Origin: Apodemus sylvaticus
Lineage: Eukaryota > Chordata > Mammalia > Rodentia > Muridae
Assembly (NCBI RefSeq): GCF_947179515.1
Contig: NC_067473.1
Location: forward strand, 88,024,850 to 88,088,849
DNA: 64,000 bases
Direction of reading: 5' to 3'
Shown: positions 22,068-33,790 of the stretch, in pieces
Numbering within the stretch: the first letter of the stretch is position 1
Layout of the letters: every line of letters starts with the position of its first letter
Notes under the pieces: generated by a model
Told to the model about the DNA's origin: nothing
Databases searched by the model: none
The model's input: only the letters and a program-made list of their open reading frames with translations
Program-made: the position numbers and the translations under genes

Positions 22068-24233
22068 TTTTATTCGATATAATTTATTTACATTTCAAAT
22101 GATTTCCCCTTTTCTAGCCCCCCCCACTCCCCGAAAGTCCCGTAAGCCCCCTTCTCTTCCCCTGTCCTCCCTCCCACCCCTTCCCAGTTCCCCGTTCTGG
22201 TTTTGCCAAATACTGTTTCACTGAGTCTTTCCAGAACCAGGGACCACTCCTGCTTTCTTCTTGTATCTCATTTGATGTGTGGATTATGTTTTGGGTATTC
22301 CAGTTTTCTAGGTTAATAACCACTTATTAGTGAGTGCATACCATGATTCACCTTTTGAGTCTGGGTTACCTCACTTAGTATGATGTTCTCTAGCTCCATC
22401 CATTTGCCTAAGAATTTCATGAATTCATTGTTTCTAATGGCTGAATAGTACTCCATTGTGTAGATATACCACATTTTTTGTATCCACTCTTCTGTTGAGG
22501 GATACCTGGGTTCTTTCCAGCATCTGGCAATTATAAATAGGGCTGCTATGAACATAGTAGAGCATGTATCCTTATTACATGGTGGGGAATCCTCTGGGTA
22601 TATGCCCAGGAGTGGTATAGCAGGATCTTCTGGAAGTGAGGTGCCCAGTTTTCGGAGGAACCGCCAGACTGCTTTCCAGAGTGGTTGTACCAATTTGCAA
22701 CCCCACCAGCAGTGGAGGAGAGTTTCTCTTTCTCCGCACCCTCTCCAACACCTGCTGTCTCCTGAATTTTTAATCTTAGCCATTCTGACTGGTGTAAGAT
22801 GAAATCTTAGGGTTGTTTTGATTTGCATTTCCCTAATGACTAATGAAGTTGAGCATTTTTTAAGATGCTTCTCCGCCATCCGAAGTTCTTCAGGTGAGAA
22901 TTCTTTGTTTAACTCTGTACCCCATTTTTTAATAGGGTTGTTCGGTTTTCTGGAGTCTAACTTCTTGAGTTCTTTATATATATTGGATATTAGCCCTCTA
23001 TCTGATGTAGGATTGGTGAAGATCTTTTCCCAATTTGTTGGTTGCCGATCTGTCCTCTTGATGGTGTCCTTTGCCTTACAGAAACTCTGTAACCTTATGA
23101 GGTCCCATTTGTCAATTCTTGCTCTTAGAGCATACGCTATTGGTGTTCTGTTCAGAAACTTTCTCCCTGTACCGATGTCCTCAAGGGTCTTCCCCAGTTT
23201 CTTTTCTATTAGCTTCAGAGTGTCTGGCTTTATGTGGAGGTCCTTGATCCATTTGGATTTGAGCTTAGTACAAGGAGACAAGGATGGATCAATTCGCATT
23301 CTTCTGCATGCTGACCTCCAGTTGAACCAGCACCATTTGTTGAAAAGGCTATCTTTTTTCCATTGGATGTTTTCAGCCTCTTTGTCGAGGATCAAGTGGC
23401 CATAGGTGTGTGGGTTCATTTCTGGATCTTCAATCCTGTTCCATTGATCCTCCTGCCTGTCACTGTACCAATACCATGCAGTTTTTAACACTATTGCTCT
23501 GTAGTATTGCTTGATACAGCAAACCAGTAGCCAGCATCAAACTAAACGGAGAGAAACTTGAAGCAATCCCACTGAAATCAGGGACCAGACAAGGCTGCCC
23601 CCTTTCTCCTTATCTTTTCAATATTGTACTTGAGGTACTAGCTCGGGCAATTCGACAACATAAGGAGGTCAAAGGGATACAAATTGGAAAGGAGGAAGTC
23701 AAACTATCATTATTTGCAGACGACATGATCGTCTACCTAAGTGACCCAAAGAACTCCACTAGAGAGCTCCTACAGCTGATAAACAACTTCAGCAAAGTGG
23801 CAGGTTACAAAATCAACTCAAGCAAATCAGTGGCCTTCCTATACTCAAAGGATAAGCAGGCTGAGAAAGAAATTAGGGAAATGACCCCCTTCACAATAGC
23901 CACAAACAGTATAAAGTATCTTGGGGTGACTCTTACCAAACATGTGAAAGATCTGTATGACAAGAACTTCAAGACTCTGAAGAAGGAAATGGAAGAAGAC
24001 CTCAAAAAATGGGAAAACCTCCCATGCTCATGGATCGGTAGAATCAATATAGTTAAAATGGCCATTTTGCCTAAAGCACTATACAGATTCAATGCAATAC
24101 CCATCAAAATCCCAACTCAATTCTTCACAGAGTTAGAAAGAGCAATTATCAAATTCATCTGGAACAACAAAAAACCCAGGATAGCTAAAACTATTCTCAG
24201 CAACAAAAGAAAATCTAGGGGAATCAGTATCCA
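22068..24233 (-). mobile_element. L1-E: young twin-primed LINE-1 with both arms open
   Basis: The T-rich 3' end is at the left, followed by 3'UTR and the ORF2 C-terminus on the minus strand to about 23514. The sequence then flips to the plus strand, with the RT-to-thumb part of ORF2 at 23515-24233. In L1 coordinates the plus arm ends at GISI and the minus arm starts at FKQYYRAIV, so only a few bases are missing. A perfect 16-bp duplication and intact frames in both arms mark it as one of the youngest elements here. Confidence 0.95.
22313..23491 (-). pseudogene. L1-E ORF2 C-terminal region, 392 codons open
   Basis: The open frame starts at a Met within LKTAWYWYSDRQEDQWNR and ends SLISGY. It includes the complete Cys-rich motif CWRGCGERETLLHCWWGC about two thirds along. 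This is the C-terminal part of ORF2p, downstream of RT, with no stop or frameshift. It has no endonuclease or RT domain in cis because the upstream part is inverted, so it cannot mobilise itself. Confidence 0.93.
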
Positions 24234-24235
24234 TT
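23515..24235 (+). pseudogene. L1-E ORF2 RT segment (inverted arm), 240 codons open
   Basis: The frame is open from 23515 without a start codon of its own; the first internal Met is at 23725. It carries RQGCPLSPYLFNIVLE, the RT catalytic FADD at 23713-23724, then YLGVTLTK and WIGRINIVKMAILPKALYRF. The motifs are those of an active L1 RT palm and thumb, with the catalytic aspartates preserved, but the fragment is detached from the fingers and the endonuclease. Confidence 0.92.
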
Positions 24236-24249
24236 GACTGAATATTTTT
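24234..24249. repeat. Target-site duplication of L1-E, right copy
   Basis: Identical 16-mer to 22052-22067. The deduced nick on the + strand is after ATTTTT, before GAG, a T-rich site as expected for L1 endonuclease. Confidence 0.95.
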
Positions 24250-24632
24250 GAGTTACAAACCTATTTTAATCTCCTGTGGGAATTTAAATTTAAATGGGAA
24301 TTTTTTCAAAGTCAACTGAGAAGATTTATCAAACCACAAACAAGGTACATCAAATCAGAGATTCAGATGGTGCTCACTCATCTCTGCTTCTCTTTGATAT
24401 GTATCCACCCCCATCTCCTTCTGTCCTCCTGACAAACACAGCTCACTTGTTACTGTGGCACACATAGACATGACCTTTTCCTTTATACTTTAATTCTTGA
24501 ATATTTTCCCAAGCAACACAAGCACTAACTCATTTGTGTTACTCTCTCTATTTAAATTGCTAAAATATCCATCCTTTTTCCTCACTACTAACAATAGATG
24601 GTCAATATGACAATATGGTCTTGCTCTAGCAA
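24250..24632. other. Intron, nothing recognised
   Basis: AT-rich, no feature supported. Confidence 0.5.
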
Positions 24633-25290
24633 TATATTTTTTAAATATTTTTTATTGAATATATTCTTCATTTATATTTCAAATGCTAACACATTTCCTG
24701 GTTTCCCCTCCCCCAAAACCCTCAAACCCTCCTCCCACCCCCTGCCTCCATGTATATACCCCTCCACCCTACCCACTCCCCTCTACACCCCCTTGATTTC
24801 CCATTGCTGGGGCATCTATTGAGCCTTCACAGGACCAAGGACCTCTCCTCCCACTGATGCCCAACAAGGCATTCCTCTGGCACACTTTTGGCTGGAACCA
24901 TGTTTACCCCTTGGTTGATGGTTTAGTCCCTGGTAGTCCTTGGGCATCTGGGTGACTGACAACGTTGTTCTTCCCATGTGGCCACAAACCCCTTCAGCTC
25001 CTCCAGTCAGCCCTCCAACTCCTCCACTGGAGACCCCATGCTCAGACCAGTGCTTGGCTGCTAGCTTCTGTCTCTGCATCTGTAAGGCTCTGGCAGGGCC
25101 CCTCTGGAGGCAACCATAACAGGTTCCTTTCAGTATACACTTCTTGTCTTCCATAATAGTGTCGGGGTTTGGTGACTGCTTATAGGATGAATCCCAAGGT
25201 AAGGCAGTCTCTGGGTGGCCTTTCCTTTAGTCGCTGCTCCACACTTTGTCTATATAATTGCTTCTGTTAGTATTTTGTTCCCAGGTCAGT
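24633..25290 (-). mobile_element. Lx-type LINE-1 3'UTR, antisense
   Basis: The tttttattgaatatattcttcatttatatttc opening is a worn L1 3' end in antisense. It is followed by long C-rich 3'UTR (cccctcccccaaaaccctc) and the Lx-like phrases gcatctattgagccttcac and ctctggcagggcccctctgg. No ORF2 sequence remains. Confidence 0.8.
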
Positions 25291-28200
25291 CAGCCACAAG
25301 GTCACCAGTATAAGAGATGCATGTCCTCCAGTAGGCTCTGTTGCTAAGCAGAGCTTTTAAGCAGCTTATGTATAATAAAAGATCTGTAATGTGAATACTT
25401 TCAATTTATAATGAATTTATTAGGATATAACATTTATAATAGAGTAGGATCTGCATAGAAAATAAAGCAATATTGCAGGAAACAAAATCAAAATTTACTA
25501 TATTTTTAATTTCACAAAGAAGCAATGAACATGTATTTTACTTGCATAGTTAATTGTAATACCATTACCGGTGGATGAATTATCAAAATATTTGACTGTA
25601 ATTAAAATAATATATTGCTTATCTAGTTTTAAATGTCTCTGCTCACTATTTTTGTTTAAAATATTAATGAACAAGTGCTCACATCCAGTATGTAGTTCCC
25701 CTGCTTGTAATAGTTAATCTTTTTAGATTTTTTTTAACATTTGTGTTGGTCTTCATATAATTAGTGGATACATGGATGCAATTCCTTTTTCCTATGAGTA
25801 TGTTCAATGAAAAACCTGAAACAGTGACTTAGAATTCCATGGATTTTCCAGGACAGTTAGATCTGTGTTAGACAGTTTGTCTGCTGAGGTTTGATTCATT
25901 ACATCCACTTTTGCTGGTTATTGTCAAGTATAAGGCGATGCTGACTCAGCAAGGGTTCAGTGATCTTATCTTCCGTATGCTCGCGTTTGCAGAATTCTGT
26001 CATCAGCTTATCCCTGCCAAGGAATGGCTGCCTTGAAGTATTTTGTGTGCTTCACAATGTATTATTAGAAATTTTATATACATTGGCACCGAATCAATGC
26101 CATAGAATGAAATGCTCACTATACTTCAAGTAAATCTCCTTCAAAACAGGCGGCTTAGTGATGAAGTTGGCACAGTATTACTTACTGATCTTTCTCAATA
26201 AAAATATCAAGCAAGAAAAAGTTTGGGGACTCTGCCATGTTTTTGGACTGTCAGTGCAGGAAGGTCTCTATAGTGATTCATGGTTTTGTATGTTGTCAGG
26301 GCTGAATTACAGAATTACAAACTGTTGTGTTGTTTGAATTGTCCCAGCTCTCCTGGGTATTCACAATAACTGTATTCATACCTGATTCTTTCAGATTCAT
26401 TCATTGTCTGGGTGCATTTCAAAGAGAACAAATGCCCTTCTGTGGCCCTTGAATTTAGAGTTCAATATAAAATAGAAGATTCAGAGAAAGTGAACTAAAG
26501 CATCACAAATAAATGTTCTAGACAAAGACTAGAGCTCAGCCATTGTAGCTTCTAGTACTTTTATCTCTGACAAAAACTGATTCTGTAGAGTTGCTGACAC
26601 AATAGGAACCTGTAGACTTCTCCCAGGCTAAGACACTGTAAGCTAGTGTGTGGACCACTGAGATTTATCTTGCAGAAACTTATGCCAATAGGAAGCAAAT
26701 CAAATTTCTTTATCGCATGTCAACCACAAATTCTTAGGTGAAAAACATTACATGTAGATATATGTTCAACAGAAGTTACCAGGTATAGATAAAGGGATAT
26801 ATAATTGAACTGTGATCCTGACAAATAGAGATGTGTGTTAAGTCAAGGATGCTAGGACTTACTATGTCAAGACAATCTTCTGGGCCCTATTAACTAAAGA
26901 CACATTTACAGTCACAGTTCTTCCCCAATCCCCATCATTGGTTTCATTATGTCTTTAATTCCTCACAATGTAAGCAAGAGGGAAACTGGTGCATATAACC
27001 ATCTCTAAAATTGAGTAAATCTTAATCATTGCATAAAGAGAAACTTATTTTACTTGTATCAGTAATTCCTCGGGGACTGTTGTGATTCATGGATATTCTC
27101 TGAAATCTTCACTTATGTTCTACTACTGTCCCTACTCTTTGTTTTGTCCTGAGGCACTTATATAGCCAGATATTTCTGGATGAACTATTGAACTCATTTT
27201 CTATTTCTCACTTGTCCCTCCTTCAATTTATGTACCATGCAAATGCCAGATAATTTACAGGGCTTCTCATTTCAACAGCCTAATGTCCAGTAAACAGCTC
27301 TGTAGATGTCAGATTCACCAGTTGATCTCAAATGCCACCCAAACATCATCTGCTGCCACTCATTTCCCACTTCTTTACTGAAAGCAAGACTGAAGAATGA
27401 AAAAGTGCCCAGACTTTATGAGGCAGTTTGGAGACGGCATGGCTCTAAAAATGCATGAATCCTTGTGTAAGGAGTTAACATATTAGGGCAAAAGTCAGAC
27501 TAATTATAGACAAAAAGATTAAGAGAAACGTTAACAATTGAAATGAGAAACAGTGTTAAAAGATATTAAGAAATAGAAGTATGGATAGACTGGACTCTTT
27601 ATCTTTAAAGAAGGATTTTCCATAGACAATGGAATTTCTCAAATGAAAATGGCACTGTCAATCTACCAAATGGAGTATTAATATGATGTGTCCAGTGTGC
27701 TTATGGAAAACATGTGAAGTGAGTATCATAGAGAGAGCAGGTATGGCAGAGAATAAAATACCAACAGTTGTTACTTTCTAAGCCACAGAGCTTTAAGATG
27801 AGCCTTAAGAGTTGATTTCAGTAATTTCATAGTAATTTCCAAGGTAACATGATTTTAAGCCATAAAATTATTCACAAAGCATTTAATTTATGATATTATT
27901 TTACAGATCCTTTAAAAGCCAGTGTATGTTGTAATTTACCAGAAATTCCAGTTTGAATTAGCCACTTTTCAATAGCTCACTTGTCATATATGACTAGTGT
28001 TAATCATTGGACTTTTAAATTGTTAAATTTGTCTTAACCGTCTAAAGTTTTATTTGCTTGCTTCCTTATCTAATTTTGCTTTATCTTTTATTCAACTCTT
28101 TAATTTCACCTTGCTTTCTTTTAAATTTGTCTTTTGTTTTCATTAGCTATTCTTGTGTGTGTGTGTGTGTGTGTGTGTGTTAAAATATATAAATGCAACT

Positions 28201-28350
28201 TCTCTGTTTATGAGATGTTACTTGTATTTCAGGACTATTTTAAGGACTGACTGTTTGGTGCTGGAGAGCCAATTAGTCTTAAGGAGATTTTAGCAGATGA
28301 TTGATAAGATCATTGCATGACACTGTACTGTGAAGAAAGGAACAAACTCC
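25291..28350. other. Unique-looking AT-rich intron
   Basis: About 3 kb without a recognised repeat apart from a (TG)14 run at 28154-28181. The stretch 25900-26300 has mixed composition and a CGCG dinucleotide at 25981-25984, but no open frame or splice pair. It is the longest stretch of the left intron that I cannot assign to a repeat. Confidence 0.5.
28154..28181. repeat. (TG)n microsatellite
   Basis: About 14 uninterrupted TG units. Confidence 0.95.
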
Positions 28351-28359
28351 TACTGACTT

Positions 28360-28800
28360 TAGATAGTGAATGACAGATACTAACAATGTCCAATATGGCA
28401 ACCCAATCAGTTTTATTGGTGTTATTTACAGGACTATAGGTGAGGGGTTACTTACAGGAGTAGACATGACTAAAGAAAAAGTTGTGCTACCAAAGTCAAC
28501 CCAGATGAGTGACAGCTCACAAAAGCTGGAATCCTTTGAATACGATGCACCATCAGGCTGTCCAGCATATTTGAGAGTATCTTTCCCAGATGTTTCAGTA
28601 GATCTGTGAACTTCTTACAACTATTTGGGCTATTCTCTGTTACCTTCAAACAACTTGTCTTGAAGGTTATAGCTCATATATGCTTTGGAGGGAGAGACCT
28701 GGTAATTCCAGTTGGGTCCATTCTGAAACCATTGAGCCATTTACTTTCTGGGTTTAATAAGCTTCCTATCAGGTTGGAAAATTTTTACTTCTCCTAAGAA
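28360..28800 (+). repeat. Probable old rodent interspersed repeat
   Basis: taggtgaggggttacttacaggag, gacagctcacaaaagctgg and tttcccagatgtttcag follow the order of a rodent repeat recalled from memory. Its family name is uncertain. The 79-codon open frame at 28370-28609 lies inside it and is not taken as a gene. Confidence 0.5.
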
Positions 28801-28979
28801 TATCATGCTATTATACCTCGTTTTAACATTTGTGTCTTACATAGTTTCTTGACAGGATGAACACTTTTAACTGGAAGGAAATTGCTACACAACAGGGATT
28901 TAGTTATACTTTTACACTGTGAACATGTTTTTACAGAGAAGCTGGAAAGGAATGTGTGTGAAAGCAGGAACAAGTTAGG

Positions 28980-29225
28980 AGGATGCATTAGTTCCCTGGG
29001 GTTGATATAACAAAGTGCCAGGAGCAGATTTAACACACAGCTTCTCTGCAGACCGGAAATCTGAGTTAACATGTTCAGGACCACATCTTTCCAAGGCTCT
29101 CTGGAAAGGAGTCTTCCTAGCTGTTAAGCATTGTTGGCAGTTTAAAAAATTGTTTGGCTTGTTCTGGAAAGATAAGTGGGGGAACTTAGGTATCTTTTTT
29201 AAAATAGAATCCCTATTATTGTGAC
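28980..29225. repeat. Possible old DNA/LTR repeat scrap
   Basis: ttagttccctggggttgatataacaaagtgcca resembles the start of an ancient mammalian repeat with that opening. The remainder is too worn to assign. Confidence 0.35.
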
Positions 29226-29229
29226 CACT

Positions 29230-30110
29230 GCTTCTGCCTTTTTGTGGCCTTCTTGACAGCTTTTCTCTGAGACTGTCACAATGTAGAACTCTGAAAGGCA
29301 GTTTGGCTCCTTTTTGAGCAAAAGCTAGAAACCCCAGTGACCCTAAAGGGATGGAAGGCCAGTCTCCTGGCACAAGGAGGCTGCAGCCCTCCATAGATTT
29401 GTGGCCCTTGGTCACCTAAGGGCATTGTGCTAAGCCCCTCCACAGGTAGAGGTGTGACCTGTGGTCACAGAGCCTCAAGACAGATATCTCCATTTTAATG
29501 AAATATTTAAAGGCCTGGAGGACCAATAATCTCCTTCCCAGGCACTCTTCCCTGCAAAAGGTATCTAACCTCAGAAGTGGAGTGCCCTTTTACTCATCAG
29601 CTTTCCACCATGACAATAAATGCCCTGACACCATGGACTGTCCCTTTTCATCCGGATCTGCCATGGGGAGTAATGCAGAAGGCCTTTGCTTAAGGAGCCA
29701 CAGTCATCTAACCTCCCTTCGAAGCCTCCCTGCACTCCCAGCCACCACCAAGCTCAAGCCCAAGCTGGCAAGCCAAGTCCTTATCCCCACTGGAACCAGC
29801 TGGAGCTCCTCCCCTCTTTTCCCCCTCAGCTCCAGGCTAGATCCAGCCTGAGAGGGCCCCACTCTGTTCTCAGCTCTACCACAGCTCCCAGTAGAGCCTG
29901 GGTACCCAAGAGCCTGAGAACCAGATGGCCCCAGCCTCCTTGCAGGCACAGGGACCCCCAAGTCAGCTCCGGCTGTCTCTGGGACCTAAGACTGTGCTCC
30001 TCAACACCTGCCTGGGGTAAGCACAGTTAAAACTCCCAGGTCCTGCCTCCCTGAGTAGCCAAGCCCTGTGTTGTAGCAAACAGAACCCAAAAGCCTACAT
30101 CACAATGTTT
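29230..30110. repeat. GC-rich block, probably LTR-derived
   Basis: Base composition shifts sharply from the AT-rich flanks. Features resembling an LTR include aatatttaaaggcctggag near 29500, gacaataaatgccctgacacc near 29613 (a polyadenylation-like signal) and long CCC/AGC-rich sequence. Open frames at 29498-29851 and 29686-30030 overlap in different frames with no domain, so they reflect composition. I cannot name the family. Confidence 0.45.
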
Positions 30111-31145
30111 CTTCTTTTAAGGATACCAAGCATATTATGTTAATGACATCCTAATAAACCAGTCTCATTTTACATGTTTGTATTTTACATGTTTATATGA
30201 CAAATAATGTCATATGCAGAGGCTCCTGGTTGGCAGATATTTTGAGTAAATGCCTTTTAATCAAGGGCAGAGGCTATGGAAATAAGAGGTGGTATTCTGA
30301 AAGCAAATAATATCTCTCTAGCATCACTCATTGTTTACATTTAGAAAGTGGATAAGGACATTGGATTTACAAATGAAACATGTACAACAAATGTGCAAAG
30401 TGTGGAGGCAGAGTCAACAATTTTGCATCTTATAATAATGATGTCAGAACTAAGGAGAGAGCACAATTTTGATGGATATCATCCTATAAAAATCTTAAGC
30501 TGCTTTCTCATTTAGAACGTTTTATGAGTTCATCTTGGCTACATGTATTCATAATCATTGTAATCTCTAGACATCCTCACTGCTGACTTACAGATCAAGC
30601 TACTGCTTAAATGAAGTGAACTGAACTCTTCTTAAAGATAAATATGTTTTCAGCTTGAGTGATCTCGAATAGACAATCTGTTCACAATTTCCAAATGCGC
30701 TGCACCATGTGTTCTGCTGTACTTCTGGTAAAAATCAACTACAAACCAGTCTCATTGTTGTGGATCTCAGAAGTTACTTAATTCAGGTTTCATGAGATCC
30801 AGTGAAAATAAATTTCTTCAGATGTTAATTGATCTGACACTTCCTCTGCCTTTATGGTTTTAACCCCTTTCTTAAAAAATAAAACAAATCATAACTCCTA
30901 TCCCTTCCTCTTTCTTAGCCTGTTAAATCTCTGCACTGCTTTTCCAGTTAGCAAAGCATAACATAAACTGAAACATCTCTGAAAACAAGTGTGAATCCCA
31001 GCATCAGGCATGGGAGCTCACAGAATGAAATGCTAATTATTGGGGTCATAAACAATACTTTAAAAAAAAAACTGATGAATCAATGGTACTCTATCCTATG
31101 TTGGCAATGACACCTTTCTCATGATTTGAAAAACCATATTCAAAT
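30111..31145. other. AT-rich intron, nothing recognised
   Basis: No supported feature. A nine-base A run lies near 31064. Confidence 0.5.
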
Positions 31146-31713
31146 TACAGATATTTAAATTTTATTTATGCTTTTCTTTACTCCTCTTTCATACAGTACA
31201 TCCAACTGCAGTTTTCCCTCCTCTCCTCTCCATCTCTGTCTGTCCACCCCACCATCACTCCTCCATTTCTCTTCAGAAAAAGATAAGCCTCCCATGGATA
31301 TCAGTGAAAGGTGGCCTATCAAGTTGAAGTAGGATGAAGCTCTTCCCTTAGTGTTCACCCAGGAGGAGGAAAAGGGTTCCTAGAGCAGTCTGCCAGTGTC
31401 AGCAGTCCTACAAGAGGATTAAGCTACTTAACTGTAACCTATGTACGGAGGGCCAGGGTCAGACCCATGTGTGCTTTCTGTTTGTCTTCAGCATCAGTGA
31501 GCCCCTCTTAACCCAGGGTAGTTGATTCTGTGGGTTTTCTTGTGATGTCCTTGACCCTGCTGACTGCAGCAATATTTTTACCCCCTTTTCTGGAGAATCC
31601 CCCAAGCTCTATCTAATGTTTGGCTGTGGATCTCTGCATCTGTTTTCATTAATTGCTAGGTCAAGCCTCTCTGATTACAATTGAGCTAGGCAGAATCATT
31701 TCGCCAACTCCTG
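31146..31713 (-). mobile_element. Lx-type LINE-1 3'UTR, antisense
   Basis: C-rich 3'UTR sequence and then the Lx-typical order atcaagttgaagtaggatgaagc, aaaagggttcctagagcag, and gtggatctctgcatctgttttc with aagcctctctgattacaattgagctagg. It runs directly into a CTTT repeat. Confidence 0.78.
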
Positions 31714-31826
<113 letters not shown>

Positions 31827-32311
31827 GTGGGACCCTGGTGTGTGAGACAGTCTGTAGCTTGGTTGGGCAAGGCCACTCTGGAGACTGGACTCCATAATCC
31901 TGTGGCCATCAGTCACATGTGGCCAGGCCCCTAGTGTTCTGGCTGGACTCCACCTCTGCAGTCACCTGGCTACAGCCAGGCTTTCCTGCCACCTCCTTTA
32001 CTGGTTGCCAGGTAACCAAGCTTACTATAAATGAAGACTTCCTGCCCTCTTTGCTCTCTCACATCTCGCTCCCTTTCTCTCTCTCATCTCTCTATCTCTC
32101 TTCTTCTCTCTTCCATGTGGTCATGGCCATCCCTCATCTCTCTATCTTCTCTTTTTCCTTTTCTCATTCTAATCTTTTAATAATAAAGCATAAAACTATG
32201 AACTGTCACTTTTATTAAACTTGCTGCATAAATGCATTAGCAAGCCTCAGAGTTTCCTGCCAAGGAAGGATCAGAGCCTCAGAGCCAAGCCATAACCAAG
32301 TTGCTCTTAAG
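31827..32311 (+). mobile_element. LTR-like sequence with TATA box and poly-A signal
   Basis: The block opens tgtgggaccctggtgtgtgag. It has a TATA-like element (tataaatg at 32026), a CT-rich stretch (32060-32160), and AATAAA at 32182-32187 followed by a T-rich end: the order U3, R, U5 of a sense LTR. No retroviral genes follow, so it is a solo LTR or LTR fragment. Family not named. Confidence 0.6.
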
Positions 32312-32757
32312 AGGTATCGGTATCCATTCTGTGGTATATTTACACAATGGAATACTACTCAACAATTAAAAACAATGAATTCATGAATTTTTTAAGCAAA
32401 TGGTTGGAACTGGAAACTATCATCCTAAGTGAGGTAACCCAATCACAAAAGAATACTCATGGAATGCATTCACTGATAAGTGGATATTAATTAGCCCAGA
32501 AACCCTGAATACCCAAGACACAATTAGCATATCAAATGACTCCCATAAGATGTAAGGAGAGGGCCCAGATCCTGGATAGGCTTGACTCAGCATTGTAGAG
32601 GAGTACCAGGACAGAGAAAAGGGAGTGGGGTGATTGGAGAATTGGGTAGAGAGAAGAGGGTTTATGGGACATATGGGGAGGGGGGGACCGGGAAAAGGGG
32701 AAAGCATTTGGAATGTAAACAAAGAATTTAGAAAAAAAAAAAAACACCAGGTATTGG
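32312..32757 (+). mobile_element. L1-H: short 5'-truncated LINE-1, sense
   Basis: Sequence from about 32321 to 32744 is the end of ORF2 (tggtatatttacacaatgg, aattaaaaacaatgaattcatg) plus 3'UTR and an A13 tail. aggtatcgg at 32312-32320 and aggtattgg at 32749-32757 may be its duplication, with one mismatch. Confidence 0.85.
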
Positions 32758-32970
32758 GACTTGCAAATGGTTGCCAGGCTGTCTCATCCTCTAAATTAGG
32801 GGGGTTGGGGGGAGGAGCAGCACTCCCTACCTTGTGGCCCTTTGGCCAGCACTCCTTATCATGGTGCAGTCCTGCTGGTTTCCCTATTCCTTCCAGCTCT
32901 GCCTGCCAGAGTCTTCTCATATGTAGGACTTCCTGCCTCACCGTCCTTTTTTTTTTCCTCCCAAGTTTTC
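32758..32970. other. Unassigned GC-rich sequence after L1-H
   Basis: ggaggagcagcactccctacc and flanks may be a continuation of the LTR block interrupted by L1-H, or Lx 3'UTR. Not resolved. Confidence 0.35.
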
Positions 32971-32971
32971 C

Positions 32972-33115
32972 CTCTTTCCTTCCTTCCTTCCTTCCTTCCT
33001 TCCTTCCTTCCTTCCTTCCTTCCTTCCTTCCTCCTTTCCTTTCCTTTCCCTTTCTTTTCTTTTCTTTTCTTTTCTTTTCTTTTCTTTTCTTTTCTTTTCT
33101 TTTCTTTTCTTCTTT
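32972..33115. repeat. Compound (TTCC)n and (TTTTC)n microsatellite
   Basis: About 14 TTCC units at 32976-33032 are followed by a mixed CTTTCC part and about 12 TTTTC units at 33050-33112. Confidence 0.95.
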
Positions 33116-33159
33116 CCCTCATACTTTTCTTCCTTTTCTGCCAGTCCTATTTTGTTCTA

Positions 33160-33790
33160 TCCTAGGTATCCAAAGGCTTCTGTCCCTCCAGGCAGCAGCA
33201 AGCATGGGCTCTCTCTGCTTCATGGGTCTCAAGCTGGACTACTCATTGCTTAGCCACTTTCCCAGTTTCTGTGCCACATTTACCTGAGCATATCTTGTAG
33301 GCAGGACAAATTGTAGGTCAAAGGCTTTGTGACTGGATTGGTCTCCCGATTCCTCCACTGGAAGGCTTGTCTTGTTACAGGAGATGACTAATTCAGGCTC
33401 TGTAATCCCCCATTGCTAGGAGACTTAGCTAGGGTTACCCTCTAGATTCCAGGTAGTTTCCATTTCACTAGATTTCCAGCTCATCTCTAAGATGCTTCCA
33501 GTTCAAACTGCTTCTCCAAGTACCCTCTCCCTCCATCCTCTGACCACCTGATCCCTCCTCTTCCTGTTCTCACCCCCCACCCTCCACACCCAGTTATGAT
33601 ATCTATTTTATTTTTCCTTCCCAGGGAGATCCATACACCACTCCCCACCTGCTGAGATTTGCTTGTTACTTAGCCTCTCTGCATCTATGGATTGTAGCAT
33701 GGTTATTCTTTACAACTAATATCCACTTATATGTGAGTACATAACATACTTACCTTTCTGAGTGCCAGTTGCCTTACTCTGTAAGTTATA
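33160..33790 (-). mobile_element. Lx-type LINE-1 3'UTR and ORF2 end, antisense
   Basis: catgggtctcaagctggac, tcttgtaggcaggacaaattgtaggtc, attgctaggagacttagctagggttaccctc and then C-rich 3'UTR are Lx hallmarks. The far end (ctaatatccacttatatgtgag) reaches the ORF2 stop region. Confidence 0.82.

Noticed and set aside
22818..23405. 195-codon plus-strand open frame
   Set aside because: Antisense shadow of the open L1-E ORF2 arm.
29498..30030. 117- and 114-codon frames in the GC-rich block
   Set aside because: They overlap in different phases with low-complexity Ser/Pro content and no recognisable domain or splice context; composition explains them.
32859..33165. Long PSFLPSF, LFFSFLF and RKEKKRKE frames
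   Set aside because: Products of the TTCC and TTTTC repeats, with no start context, domain or splice signals.
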